Shown in pieces: positions 10,356-22,329 of a stretch of 64,000 nt of DNA. The stretch is from Poa pratensis (Eukaryota; Streptophyta; Magnoliopsida; Poales; Poaceae): NCBI GenBank assembly GCA_947311845.1, contig CAMZMU010000059.1, forward strand, positions 38,987,226-39,051,225, read 5' to 3'. The first letter of the stretch is position 1; each line of letters starts with the position of its first letter. The notes below the pieces were generated by a model, which had not been told where the DNA came from, ran no database searches, and saw only the letters and a program-made list of their open reading frames with translations. The position numbers were made by a program, and so were the translations under genes.

Positions 10356-10850
10356 CGCTCCGGTGGCCGTCGGCGGTGGTGGTACTGACGGCGGTGGCGA
10401 GGCAGGCAGGCGACGCTGCGGCTGGGCTTCAGTGGGAATTAAATGGTTTGAATTTGTGGGGTTTTTTTTGTGGGGGGGGGGGGGACTTTTTGGTAGGCGC
10501 CGGCCGAGCTGTCTATTGGCGTTTCTATCTGGCTGTCCACGGGTGGTTGGTGCGGTCGGAGGAGCTTGTGACTGTCCGCCGTTGGGTTTGGTTGGTCACC
10601 AACTCCGCGTCGGGTAAGCAAAAGTGTCACTGTGAAAGTTTTTTCGAGAAAAGTTTCGATTTAAGCGGTACAAATAACACAAGAAATTACAAAGTTACAT
10701 CTAACTCCATAGACCAGATAGCGACGACGATAAGCACTAGAAGGAGCCGAAGTCGCGCCGCTGTCTCTCCCTCCCTTACTGGAGCCCCGAAGGAGCCATT
10801 AGGTGCGTGTTGCTGCAGTGGGTCGATGCCGATCATGTGGAAACATTGAA
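10356..10850. other. Former upstream region of the metacaspase and junction to array unit 2
   Basis: This stretch is GC-rich next to the metacaspase start, with a G13-type run near 10478-10490. No clear TATA box was identified. From about 10850 the sequence is array unit 2. Confidence 0.35.
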
Positions 10851-12261
10851 CCAAATTTGAGAAGCAAAGATTATTGATAAAAGCAAAAAAATAGCTTGTG
10901 GTACTTAAAACGGCTCAATGGACAAAAAATCATGATATTTGAAAGACCTATGACTGCATGATCATAATCTTAGGCGAAAAGTAGGTCAACTCTCGAGACC
11001 GGTCTTGTCATCGTCGACAAGTGGCTAACTGGCTTATTCTCTGAGCAATTCTTCCACCTCAAAAGGTTTTGTTACATGTAAAGATGAATGCACCATGCAA
11101 GTGTAATATTATTCCCAATTTATTGGTGCAGAGAAGACATCATATTTGTCTAGTTGACAAAATTAATTAACCGTGATATGATGATGTGGGTTGTGTGTGT
11201 CCTAGGATGCAGAATTGAGAAAATATTTTTTATTATATAAAAAGTAGGCATGTTGATTAATGTAGGACAAATAGATAAAAGTTTCATGCTCTTGGGAGGG
11301 GATGAATCGGTATTTGATTATTTGGGCATCAGAATCATGGGGGAAAATGTGTTGATGACTTGAAATGTTCATAAGTACCATCTACATTGACAAACATGTT
11401 CTTCCATGCAGTACAAAAGATCTTCTTAAATCATGACCGTATTTTTATGTACATGATCCTAATCTAATTCGGCACCATATGAGTATAATGTAAACCTCGC
11501 TGAATAACTAACAAGATTTCATTTGTATTTGTACACACTTTATGCGTAGTACATGGTAACTGCAACATTTACTTAGGACATAAAACAGCATGCTTGTTGG
11601 TGAGGAACTAAAGTCCCACATACACCATCCATATATATGAAACCTACAACTGAAACAACTCCAGCGTTTATGTCCACTTCATTTGCCATGAAGAGAGAAA
11701 AAAGGAGGGGTGGAAGATGGTGATGAGCAACATGAATGGTTTAGTGTTAGCAATTGTTGGGAATGAGATGAATCAAAAATTTACGCCAAATAGGATGGTC
11801 AACCGTAAGCTAGCTGATCTGATAAACAAGTTGCATCTTGTATTCATTCAGTTGTGCGGTACATTGTTATTGAGTAGCTACTTTCGGCAATATTGACGTG
11901 TGCTAGAACATGGATGTGATAGCTAATAGGGAGGTTAACCTCTTATAGCAAAGTTAGAGCTGTTCCCAAAGTTGCTGCAGATGTAACAGCAGATATAGCA
12001 CCTAAGGAGAAGGAAGCGGTACTGGTTGTCAGCTAGGAGGCACGAGCTGCGGGCATGTGTCGAGTAGTCTTGTACAATCACGACAAAGATTCAATTTATT
12101 GCTTGTGTCTTCATCTGACACCATCACCACTACACAAGTACACAAATTCGATCATCATCTACCGATATTCGTAACCACATATATAATACAAACACAGCTT
12201 CACGAAACACGTGCATAAAATGACTTGTAGCCATCCAAGTTACGTCTATTTATTATCAAAA

Positions 12262-12720
12262 TTCTAAGAGATGATGAAGGTAAAATTATTGTGTCCTCTT
12301 GGGCATGTTGTCTTACTGTGGATCGACTGAATATGCTGAAGCGTTGGCCGCTCTAGAAGGGATAAAATCAGTCGTTACTCTCACTGCAAGTCCAGTTGAA
12401 ATGAAGAGTGACTGCGCAGCGATTGTCCGAGATCTGAACAAGAAAGGGAGAAGCAAATCTGCTACTTCTGACATTCTTTCAGAAGTAAAAATTCTTTTGC
12501 GGAACTTTATACATTTCAGAGTGAGCAAGGTCAAACAAACTGGAAATTCTATAGCCCATGAACTTGCTAAGTTGGTAGTACAGTAAGGTTTGGGCGTGTG
12601 TTACTGGGATCAGTCCCTCCCAGCGTGGAGGAGATGGCCTTGATTGACTGTAAAACTGGATGTAGCCTGAACATTATGCCTTGAGTAATGCACACCCATT
12701 TTCAAAAACAAATATTCTAA
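12262..12720 (+). pseudogene. RNase H-like (RVT_3) fragment from the 3' end of a LINE
   Basis: Frames at 12262-12315 (ILRDDEGKIIVSSW) and 12299-12585 together match the RNase H-like domain found at the C-terminus of plant LINE polyproteins. EYAEALAALEGI is present with its conserved Glu, then KSDCAAIVRDL with its conserved Asp, and HELAKL at the end. One frame break lies near 12315. After the stop, a 3' region ends in an A-rich stretch near 12700. The reverse transcriptase is not present, so this is a short relic. Confidence 0.7.
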
Positions 12721-13700
12721 GAAACATCCCACAGGCACAGCTCCAGCCATAAATTTCCTTCTTGAACCCAAAATCAGCATCAACTACTTTGTATCAGGGC
12801 CTGAACCGTCACTTCATTGCCAACAAGGAGCTGCAAGCAAATCAGAATCAACACAAAAAAAGCTGGACAGTTCTTCATCTCTTATTAAGCTACATATATA
12901 TTAACTTGTCTATCTCAGCTTCTTGCTCCGATTTGACAGAGTCAAGCACGGTCCCGCATCGTAGCCAACAAAGGATCGCAAAAAAAAAATCGCAAAAAAT
13001 GGTGGACTGAACCAAGGCTGCTAGAATGGCTGCGAACGACTCGAGGCTCAATCTGCCCCACCCTGTGCCCTCCCCACCACATCGATCATGCATAAACCGC
13101 TTGACCCCGTGTTCCGACTGCTACAACAGTCTTGAGGAGGAACGCGAACGGTAGCCGAAACGGCCGCGTCTAGCACTCTAGCTAGGTTAACATAGACGTG
13201 ATGGCCAGTGCAGCGGGACCCGACACGAGACGCGAGGTGGAGGAGCCGGCATTGCAGGGTCACGAGATTGTGGAGAAGACAGCGCGGCGGGGCTGACGGA
13301 AAGTGGCCTGAAGTAGCTGAAAAGAGCCAGGCAGAGGAGAGGCAGTGGCGCCGCCGCCAAGATGTGGCTTCGTCGCCGGAGCAGTGAGGAGTATATAGCG
13401 GCAAGAACGCGAGGTGGATACGGGGTCCCTGATCCTGTTCGACCCAACGAGTAGAGGATGATGGGCCTCGGCCCGTCCAAAACCAGACTGCCAAATGATC
13501 TGTAGCCTGTAGGGTGTTTCGTGTACTACTGGATTGGGCTAGGAAGTTACAACGGAAAATCTGTTCTAGTGTTGGGTTGGTCAGCGATCCTGTGTCTGGT
13601 AGAAGTGTCACGGCGGAGGTTCGCGGGAATGTTCTATAGATACGCTTTGTAACATACCCTGTTAATTTTAGCATGTGTTTGGCCGTATGTTTCTATAGCA
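12721..13700 (-). other. Possible remnant of a host transcription unit (unknown)
   Basis: On the minus strand a TATA-like TATATA lies at about 13392-13398. Site II-like TGGGCC/GGCCCG motifs are at 13463-13478, and a C/T-rich leader follows with ATG codons near 13253. The longest minus frame (13048-13674) is 208 residues but is low-complexity and shares no family motif that I recognise. It may be a promoter with a degenerate first exon, or chance. Confidence 0.25.
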
Positions 13701-16291
13701 AAAAATATCTTATATAATATGCATGTAACTATGTAAGAATCACGCAAAAGATATGCAAAACTACAGTCACTTGTTTTCTCTCTCTCTCTCACTTCATTCT
13801 TTTTTAAAGCACATGTGCTATATTTTATAGACAACTGACATCACACTAATGCACTTATGGCTGATACATGACTCACATGCGATCGTATGGATATGAGACG
13901 AACTTCGCCACATGGGCCATTAGGTCGTCTTTCTCTACTCTTGGTCGTATCGCATGGCTTGGTAGGGTGAACTGTACGACGGTGGGTACAATGACGAAAT
14001 CACACCGACAATGGACGAATTTAGGAGGTACATGTTCTTACTAGACAATCATTATTATTGGTTAACCAAACAACATACATCATATGAAAATATAAAAGCA
14101 AAAATAAGCAACAAGGATCCCCGATAAAATACAAACTTAGGTACTTCAAAATGGCCTGAACAACAAAAACATCGTGACCGGTCACTGCGTAGTATTTGAA
14201 CATGCTATGACTACATGATGGTAATCGTAGGTGGAAAATCTAGGCAATTCTCGAGATCAGGCTTGGCCTCGACGACAAGCGGTCGATTGGCTTATTCTTG
14301 AGCATTTTTCTTCCACTTCAAGGCTAGTTACATGTAAAGATGTATGCACCATGTAAGTGTAGCAGTATTTATTATCAACTTTTTGGCTACGGAAAAAGGA
14401 TCATGTTTGTCCTTTTGACAAAATTAACCAATTAAGACGTGATAATGTGTGTTGTGTGCATCCTACGATGCGTAAGTTTCAAAAAAAATTGTTTCTTTTT
14501 ATAAAAATACTTTAGGAGAGGGAACTTGTAATTTTGCCATTTTGATGATTTTGGGATCAAGGACTCGTAACTCAAGGTTCGAAAGGTTCTTAAGAGGGCA
14601 AGAATGGTTGTGGAAGTCAATTGTTTGGGAATCAGAATCATGTGACGAAATGTAAGGATGACTTATGATGTTCATAATTATAGAATCCATCTGCATCGAC
14701 AAACATTAGTTACGTACTTACGTCCATGTACGAAAGTTCTTGTTAAGTCATTATTATAGATTTTTTGAAGGTACATGATCCAGATCTAATTCATCACTAG
14801 AATAAATTTGTTGGCCTCACTGAATAAATAACCAGATTTCACTTGTACTTGTGCACCCATACTACGAAGTACTGTAGTAACTTCAAAATATATATATGAA
14901 ATAGCACACCCGTTCGTGCTTGTTCGTGAGGCACTTAAGTCTCGCTTCACTACACAACTCCTCCATATATATGAAACCAATATGAAACAACCTTGATATG
15001 TACATCAATTTCATTTGCTATAGAGAAAACAAGTAAGCAGGGGGGTGATCGATGGTAATGAGGAATTGAGGATCATTGATGGTTTAGTACTTTAGTGTTG
15101 ACAATTGTGGGGAATGAGATGCATCGAAAAACTGTGCCAGATAGAATGGTCAACCACTAGCTAGCTATAATCAAGTCACATAATTGAATCTTCTTTTTCG
15201 GCAGAGGATGGTCTTCGAATGCCTACTCTTTGCAGTACTTTTGTGTACTAGGACATGGTTGTGATAGCAAATGCCACAGCTGCTAGAATCTGCTAGATGA
15301 CCACTTGATGCATCTGTCACATTTGCTAGAATACCTACTTGTCACATCCGCCGCATCTGCTAGAGGGTCACTTAGCAAAATATTGGAGGTGCTTCAATCA
15401 ACAGATGCGACAGTGAAAGATAACATAACTGCCAAGCTAAAATAAGGTGTGGTGTGCCATAAGTCAAGGAACCCTGAAGTATTTGGGTATCATCTAGGCG
15501 TCAAGATAAAAAGGCATGTGTTGTAGGGATGTGTCAGTTGTCCACTAACAGAGACACAAAGTAAAGAGTGATCGCGGTCACTGGGGAGCTTGAGCTACCT
15601 CATATACACACAACTTCAGAGGGTGACATGGTAATCCAAAGTGCGGCAGCTGGTTTCTGAATGCCATGAAGAGAAATGAATTCCGACTCAGAAATCTAGC
15701 CGGGTATATACGAGTTATTATGAGAGACACATAGAGTAGAGAGTTATAATGAGGCATATCATACAAGACAAATCTATTCTGCATGGTGGTGTGGGTGCTA
15801 CGGTGGTTGGTCGACGGCGATGATAACGAACCCACAATGACAATGGACGATATATGGGAGAAGTGCATGTCTTTTCTAGACGACCAACTTCATTATTTGA
15901 CAAAACAAAGTAGGAGTACATCGTATGAAAACACTGTAAATGAATACGAGCAATTAAGATCCATGATGAAACCAAAAGTTAAGGTACTTCAAACCGGTTG
16001 GAACAAAAAAATCATGATGTGACATTACAACGTGCTATAGAAAGTAGTATGACCATGAGCATACTCTTACGTGAAAAATCAGGCCAGTTCTAGAGATTGG
16101 GCTTATCCTCGTCGATAAGAAACTGATCGACACTCGTGAGCATTTACTCCCCCTCAAGATTGGTCACAAGTAAAGATGAAAGTTAGCAATATTTACTGAC
16201 AGTTTTTTTGGATATGAAAAAAGGGTCATGTTTGTCTAGCTGAGAAAATAATCAATTGGGATGCAATGATGCGGGTTGTGTCTATCCTGGG

Positions 16292-16753
16292 TAGGGGCGG
16301 ATATCGAGCGATCTTGATTCAACTTGACTCAACACGTAAATAATTGTTACTTGACGAGTTTGCTCGACTTAACGCGTTACCTTAACGAGATAAAAACCCA
16401 GCTTGGCATGGTTCGATAAATACTCGAGTTGGGTCGATAAGCTTGATGTTCTCATTAAGAAACTGGAAAATGTAATAAAATCATCATGGAGCAAGAGTAC
16501 GAGAACGTTGGTTCATCGTCGATACGTCTCCAAGTCAACTTTGGATCTTTTGACTTAATTGCTCGTGTATTTTTTATCCTAGAGGTTTTTTTTTCTAATA
16601 ATCTATGAGCTAGCATATTAAGATAAGAATATTAATGGGTTCATCGAGTACGCATAACATTCCAACTCATCTTGACTCATTAGTGTATGAGTTGGAGACG
16701 ATCTTTCGAGCGTTTGTCAAGCTCGTGACTTTTGAGTTTTATTTCAATCCCCA
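16292..16753 (-). mobile_element. hAT-type MITE, 462 bp
   Basis: It begins TAGGGGCGGATATCGAGC and ends TTATTTCAATCCCCA. The 8-bp flanks ATCCTGGG (16284-16291) and ATCGTGGG (16754-16761) agree at 7 of 8 positions. It is the inverted relative of the element at 57273-57797, with the same repeated GAGT/CTCG-rich interior. It interrupts array unit 4 between the CATCC and GGATG-type blocks. There is no coding capacity. Confidence 0.8.
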
Positions 16754-17380
16754 ATCGTGGGATACATGATTAATATGGGGATGAAAGATTCATAACTCAA
16801 TGTCCAGAAGTTTCATGTTCTTATGAGGGATGAATGGGCGTGGCATCGATGAACATTAGGTATGTTCATGTAAGAAAGATCTTGCTAAATCAAGAGATGG
16901 ATATGGGATCCCATTCTGATTCAGCACTATATGAGGATAGCAGAATAAACAGTCTACCTTTTCCCCCAATCCCTACACATGGTGACTTCAATGTTTATTT
17001 AGGAGATAAACATCTTACATGCTTATTAGTGAGGCATTAAAGTCCTGCTTCATTACAACGTACTCTATATATATATGGAACCAGAAGCAACCTTGACATG
17101 TATGTCCCTTTCATTTTCGGTGGACAGAACAAGTAAAAAGGGGCCATCCATTATAATGACACGATGGTTAAGTGGTCACAACTGCTCGGAATGGGATGCA
17201 TCGAAAATTTGTGCCACACAGGATGGCAACCGTCAGCTAGGTCAGCTAATAACAAAGCCGCGTGCTTAAGTCATTTTGCTCTGCGCTCAATTGTGCTGGA
17301 GTGCCTACTTTTTGCAACACTGCTGTGTGTGAGGACGTGCTTGTGATAGCTGATAGAAAATTGACCACTCATCGCGGTAG

Positions 17381-17765
17381 AAGGAGTACATGGATTGTTG
17401 CTCTCCAGATTGGTGTGGCGGCGGTTGCCACTGTGGTGGGAGCTTCTTGCCGGGCTTTCTCTGAGAAAGTTTACAGCTTTTTCTGCACTTTGGTGTTCCT
17501 TTGCTTGGGGCTACCTGATGCATGTCTACAGTTTTGTGGTCCGTCGCGGTGATAATGTTCTCGGCGTTCACACTTCTGAGTCTTGCGTGTTGAGTATGTC
17601 TGCTTCTGTGGACAGTAGCAATGTTTTTCGATGTTCGCCTATAAATCTTCTCGCAGTTTTGTTTCATGTGTGTGCAGCGTTTTGTTGTATGCTGGGTTCA
17701 ACATTATATATCCGATTCACCATATGGCATTATTAATTTAACACTGAACCTTTTATCCTTTTTAT
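17381..17765. mobile_element. Unclassified ~385-bp insertion in array unit 4/5
   Basis: Other units read GCGGTAGGAGATAACAT without interruption. Here the sequence leaves at GCGGTAGAAGGAG (17371-17383) and returns at TTAGAAAAGATAACAT (17763-17778), which suggests a 7-9 bp imperfect target duplication. No terminal inverted repeat or poly(A) tail is obvious. The interior is T-rich at its right end, so it may be a LINE 3' fragment or a Mutator-like MITE. Confidence 0.45.
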
Positions 17766-18454
17766 TAGAAAAGATAACATATCAGCGAGTGCCACAAGCG
17801 AGAAACCTCGAAGTATCGGGTGTGACTAGGCATCGAGAGATAAGGGCAGGTACTGTTAGGTCCTGCCAGAGTCCACAAGCAGAGACAACAAACAATGAGA
17901 AATCATGGCCACCACGGACCTCGAGCTGCCAAAAATTCATGGCTCCATAGTCTGCACGATTTAGATGAAGTATTTTTTTTTGTTAAATAAGGCCTCTGAA
18001 CGAAACTAATGTCAGTTTTTTCCTCTCTCTAAAACTATTTCCAGATCGGATCCCTGAGGTCGGCTACAGAGAGGATGGGCATCGACCTTGTACATGTCGG
18101 CTCCATCCTCTTTGGTGCCGACCCCTGTTTTAAAAATTCTAAGTCATTAGCAAAATTATGAGACTTTCACGATGGCGTCGAACTGAACTAGTTCGACTTC
18201 ATCCTTTTTTGCGTCGACCTCACGAGGCCAGATTTAAAAATAATTTTGAGAAGGGGTCATACATGTGTTTAGTTGCTCAAAAGGGTCAGATTTATCAAAA
18301 ATACTTGGATAAAAGTCCCAACTTAACCGACTGGATTTTGACACCGTGTAGAGAAAATGAATGAAATCAAAATTCTCGTCGGATATATACGAATTTACTC
18401 AAGCGAGGCGTTATTATGAGACATGTGAAGTAAAGAGGTGATACGGAAAATGCA

Positions 18455-18835
18455 TTTTGGATCACGGGCTACATAGTTCCACTTTTATTTTTTAGTGACA
18501 TTTTAAGTTTCAGAAAATTCTGAAACAAATCCTAAATGTTGACAGTGACGTATTCTACGGCTATGCAAAGTTCCAATCTGAAATAGTGTGTATTCCGGTC
18601 TACATAAAAATAAATAATGTAGATTTTTTGTATTTTGCATTGTTCGCATCTCAGATTCAGAATTCTATAATTTTTACAGAGCCAAAAATACAGAATATTT
18701 CGAATTGAATTTCTGCAAACTGGAAGAAATAATCATTATCTACATCAAGAATTCTTTACATATGTTTCAAATACTAAAAAAGGTTGTTTTGATTTTTTCA
18801 CAAAAACGAGTTCCATAGAGCTCGTCCTCTAAATC
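18455..18835. mobile_element. MITE, copy 1 of a pair
   Basis: It shares its full length with 19708-20100, including the blocks ACATTTTAAGTTTCAG, TAGTGTGTATTCCGG and CGTCCTCTAAATCAC. Ends TTTTGGATCACGGGCTACATAG and the complement of CTATAGAGCTCG-like sequence form degenerate inverted repeats of about 25 bp. It sits inside array unit 5 before the GGGGAAATCAGATGATTAC block. The superfamily is uncertain; Mutator-like is possible. Confidence 0.6.
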
Positions 18836-18913
18836 ACTCGCAGGGGAAATCAGATGATTACATTAAGAGCAATGTGTGCAACAAAGATGTATGATAAAAC
18901 CAAAATTGGTTTA

Positions 18914-19330
18914 GGGTGTGTTTGGTTCAGCTGTGGATTCCAAAAAAAAACTGCTGCGAACTGTGAGCTGTGAAAAAACAGCTGTGAGTTGAGAACTGTG
19001 TCAAAGCTGTGGATTCCAAAAAAAACTGCTGCTAACTATGGATTTTGTGTGAATCACATGTACTTCTTTGAAACTATGGATGTGTCGTCGGCCGGATTTG
19101 TCACCAGAGTTCGTCTAGCCATGCCGAGGTCACGCAGGCCTAGCCGAAATCTCGTCGGAGCATCGCCGGAGTTGGCCGAAATCTCGCTTGAGTTCGCCGC
19201 ATCGTCGCACCTCACTGGACCACTTTGCCGGACCTCGCCGGAGCATCGTCGGAGTTGGCCAAAATCTCGCACCTTCTCTCTCCTCTTGCTATACCCAATA
19301 TATGCAAATCCAATATAGCAATGGTCTTCG
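18914..19330. repeat. Composite insertion with two short tandem repeats
   Basis: It starts GGGTGTGTTTGGTT after TTA (18911-18913), a common MITE terminus. GCTGTGGATTCC followed by an A run and CTGCTGC occurs at about 18931 and 19007 (period about 77). Further on, CGGAGCATCG(C/T)CGGAGTTGGCC occurs at about 19156 and 19241. The right end, GAGATGCTCTAA (19324-19335), resembles a Harbinger terminus, so two elements may be joined here. The sequence returns to array unit 6 after it. Confidence 0.45.
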
Positions 19331-19707
19331 AGATGCTCTAAAGAGGGGGTGATCCATCCATCATGAACCAGATGGTTAAGTTGTCAGAACTGTTAGGGAT
19401 GGGATGCATCGAAAATTTGCACCACACAGGAGGGTTGACCCTTAGCTAGATCAAGCAACAACCGAGCCGCGTGCTTAGATCATTCTGTTCGGCGCTCGAT
19501 TGTGCTGGAGTGCCTACTTTTTGCAACCTTGCCGTGTGTGTCGGCGTGCTTCTGATAGCTGATAGGAATTTGACCGCTCATCGTGGTAGGAGATAACATA
19601 CCAGCCAGTACACCGATTTGGCGGTGTGCCACAAGCGATGGCCAATACGGACCTCGAACTGCCCAATATCCACGGCTCCACTGTCCATACGATACAGACG
19701 AAAGTGC

Positions 19708-20100
19708 CTTTGGAGCACGGTCTCCATAGTGCCCCTTTTTTATTTTTTCTAGTCGACATTTTAAGTTTCAGTAAATTCTGAAGAAATTCTAAATGTTGAC
19801 AATGACGTGTTCTATGGTTCTGGAAATTTTCAACCTGAATAGTGTGTATACCGGTCTATAAAAAATGACGAATTTTGACAAATCTTAATTTTTTAAATTA
19901 TGCACTATTCACATCTAAGATTTAGAATTTTGTCATTTTTACACAGCCGAAAATACAGAATATTTTGCATTGAATTTTTTCAAACTGATAGAAATGATCA
20001 TTGTCTACATCTGGAATTGTTTTCACATTTTTTTCAAAAATTTAAAGATGGCGTTTTGAATTTTTCAGAAAAACTTGTTCCATGGAGCTCGTCCTCTAAA
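19708..20100. mobile_element. MITE, copy 2 of a pair
   Basis: It is the same family as 18455-18835. Its ends are better kept: TTTGGAGCACGGTCTCCATAG at the left and the complement of TTCCATGGAGCTCGTCCTC at the right. It is inserted in array unit 6. Confidence 0.65.
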
Positions 20101-20520
20101 TCACCGCACTCGGAGGGGATATCGGATGAGTACACTGAAAGCGAATGTGGGCAACAAAGATGCATTATAAAACCAAAAATCACTTTAAGGTACTTTATGA
20201 CAGCTAGTATGGAAAAATATCATCATGTGCTACTCACGAGTATTAGAAATTAGATTTCGATATTAATATATTTCTATAGTCGAAAAAAGAAGAAAAAAAA
20301 GAAAGTACTATGACTGCAGGATTTAATCATAGAGGAAAAATAAGGTCAATTCTTGAGATCGGGCTTTGCCTCATCAATAAGTGGCCGATGGAGTACTTAT
20401 TAAGCAAGAATTTAATGCATGAAGAAGAGAGACAAGTTTTGGTTGAAGCGTGTGGTCACACCAGAATCATCAGTGATACAACATTTTGGTTGTCATGTTT
20501 GGTATGTAAAGAGTTCGTAG

Positions 20521-20745
20521 CATAAACCTACCACTTTTGGCGACTCAAATCTATTTTGGTACTAGTTTTGATTTGAACGCAGAAATCTATTAGATTTTTC
20601 TGAACTTTTCGCAAAAATCCAAATATGCGTCTAAACGTGAATTGACACCGAATCTGACAGGCGGCACCCACCTGTCACACTGATGTGGCATGGTCAGATT
20701 TTTTGCTGTGGTGGACATGGGTCCCACCTACCAGTGTCACCATTT
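20521..20745 (+). repeat. Direct repeat, left copy
   Basis: This segment and 23217-23450 share about 230 bases in the same orientation, including GCGTCTAAACGTGAATTGAC and ACCGAATCT(G/A)ACAG. They could be LTR remnants or dispersed copies of one element. Terminal TG/CA is not seen. Confidence 0.6.
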
Positions 20746-20889
20746 TTTTCCTTTTCCCCCTCTCTTTCTGTCGTTGACTGGCGCCGGAGGGAGCTCGTGG
20801 CCGGAATCAAAGCAAGACCGTCGCGTCGTCGTCTCCGACCACTCCGTGATGAACCAAGTGTATTGTTGGCTCTGAATCTATGTCCTCTT

Positions 20890-22329
20890 TGTGAAAGTTT
20901 TAGAATCCCTAATCTTTTGTTGTGTATTGCTTGGACCCTCGTGGGGTTTATATGGAGGTACAAGGAGGAGGTAAACTTGGAGTACAAGGTATAGCAATCC
21001 TAGTCTATCTCAAAGTCCTACTCGTACGTGTACATATATTCTAACATTCCCCCTCAGTCGTAACAGGAGTGTAGCGGACGATTGCGACTGGAGAAGTCCT
21101 GTGCGTCCGTCGTCTCCTCCACCTTGTCATCATCGCCGTCCCCTTCTGGTTCCTTCTCTTCCCTCCCGCAGTCACAGCGGGAGTGTCATGGATGCAAGGG
21201 ATGACGCGGATGCTGTCGACTGGAGCTCTTGAGTTGCTGTAGACGTGTGTATGATGTTGATGTCGAGGTAGCCGAGCGTGATGTAGCCGTGGTCGAGGTT
21301 GTCGCGGTCGGTGTAGCCGATAGAGCCGAAGACGCAAAAAAATTGCGCGGTTTTGGGTTTTGAGGCGGCGGCGGCAGGGTTTCTGCGGCGGCGGCGGGTT
21401 TTTGGGCGGCGGCGGCAGGTTTTTGGGCGGCGGCGGCAGGTTTTCTGTGGCGGCGGCGGGGTTTTTACCAGGCGGGCGAGTCGATCGTGTGATCGCCCTA
21501 GCAGAACGCCGGCGAAGTTTTTGGGCGGCGGCGGGTTTTTGGCGGTGTAGAACTCGACGAAGATCTTGATATAGTCGTACAGCTCGATGTGGTTCGGCTT
21601 GGTGTAGTCCGGGTGGATGCGGTGCAGATCAGTTGGCGGGCGTATCTTGATGCCGTAGTAGGATGTCTTAGTAGGAGTTGTCGTAGTAGGAGCGATTAGG
21701 AGCAGACGCCTTGCCTTTTGCCTGTGTCCCGATCTTGATCTTGTAGCAGCATGTGGATTCTAGTGCCATGCACGCATGCATGTTGCATGTGGCAGGCACA
21801 GCTGTTCTGCATGTATGAAGACGACGCAGCTCCTGTCGATCCTGGCGCCGCTCCTTCGCGAGTAACCTTGGCAGCGATGTTGATGTTGTAGTCGCGCACC
21901 GCCGTAGAGGGAACTAGCACTTGATCTTCACCGGATATTTCGGGTCGTGGAGATTTAGGGATTTATTGCTAATTGGATCTAATCTGCAGGATTGGGAATT
22001 TCGGAAATCTAGTCTAATCTATGAACTCGAAATTGAATCTAAGAACCGATCCGATCGTTGATCGAAACCGGGTGCCACGTCCCCGGGGAGAGATCTCCCC
22101 GGAGGCGGCGAGCGATGCGGAAGTGGTGGAGAACCTAGGATCGGCGCCGCGAGGCTAACCGCTCTGATACCATGTGAAAGTTTTAGAATCCCTAATCTTT
22201 TGTTGTGTATTGCTTGGACCCTCATGGGGTTTATATGGAGGTACAAGGAAGAGGTAAACTTGGAGTACAAGGTATAGCAATCCTAGTCTATCTCAAAGTC
22301 CTACTCGTACGTGTACATATATTCTAACA
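20890..22329 (-). mobile_element. Short-LTR, non-coding Copia-like retroelement (TRIM/SMART size class), 1440 bp
   Basis: Two 157-bp LTRs (20890-21046 and 22173-22329) start TGTGAAAG and end TCTAACA, and differ at only two positions. The 5-bp target duplication is CTCTT (20885-20889 and 22330-22334). Next to the right LTR lies CCGCTCTGATACCA (22159-22172), the complement of an initiator-tRNA-Met primer site. A purine tract complement TTCCCCCTCAG (21047-21057) lies next to the left LTR. The element therefore reads on the minus strand. The interior shows no gag or pol domain, so mobility would depend on another element. The low LTR divergence indicates a recent insertion. Confidence 0.93.
21353..21545 (+). 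repeat. GGCGGCGGCGGCAGGTTTTTGG minisatellite in the short-LTR element
   Basis: Six or seven imperfect units of GGCGGCGGCGG(C/G)(A)GGTTTTT(G)G, about 22-25 bp each, lie inside the element's interior. They give strong G skew on the plus strand. Confidence 0.8.

Larger units (their letters stand above)
3165..20540 (+). repeat. Decayed tandem array of a ~1.6-1.8 kb non-coding unit
   Basis: The same ordered blocks recur at least six times in the same orientation. Unit 1 is 3165-3320 plus 5679-6430. Unit 2 is about 10850-11940, unit 3 about 13980-15500 and unit 4 about 15500-17380. Unit 5 is 17766-18450 plus 18836-18913, and unit 6 is about 19331-20540. Diagnostic blocks, in order, are: GTGTGCCACAAGCGAG; CCAGAGTCCACAAGC; GGGATATCAGATGAGTAC; TCGAGATCGGGCTTG with TTCTTCCACCTCAA; GTGCATCCTAGGATGC; TATATATGAAACC; and GGATGGTCAACC. 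The end of one unit runs into the start of the next (17230-17390 and 19440-19640), which shows a tandem rather than dispersed arrangement. Copies are roughly 70-80% alike by eye. No coding sequence is common to the copies. Transposons split most units. Confidence 0.7.

Noticed and set aside
13048..13674. A 208-residue minus-strand frame
   Set aside because: No recognised domain, and the start lies upstream of the only TATA-like box. Kept only as a possible transcription-unit remnant.
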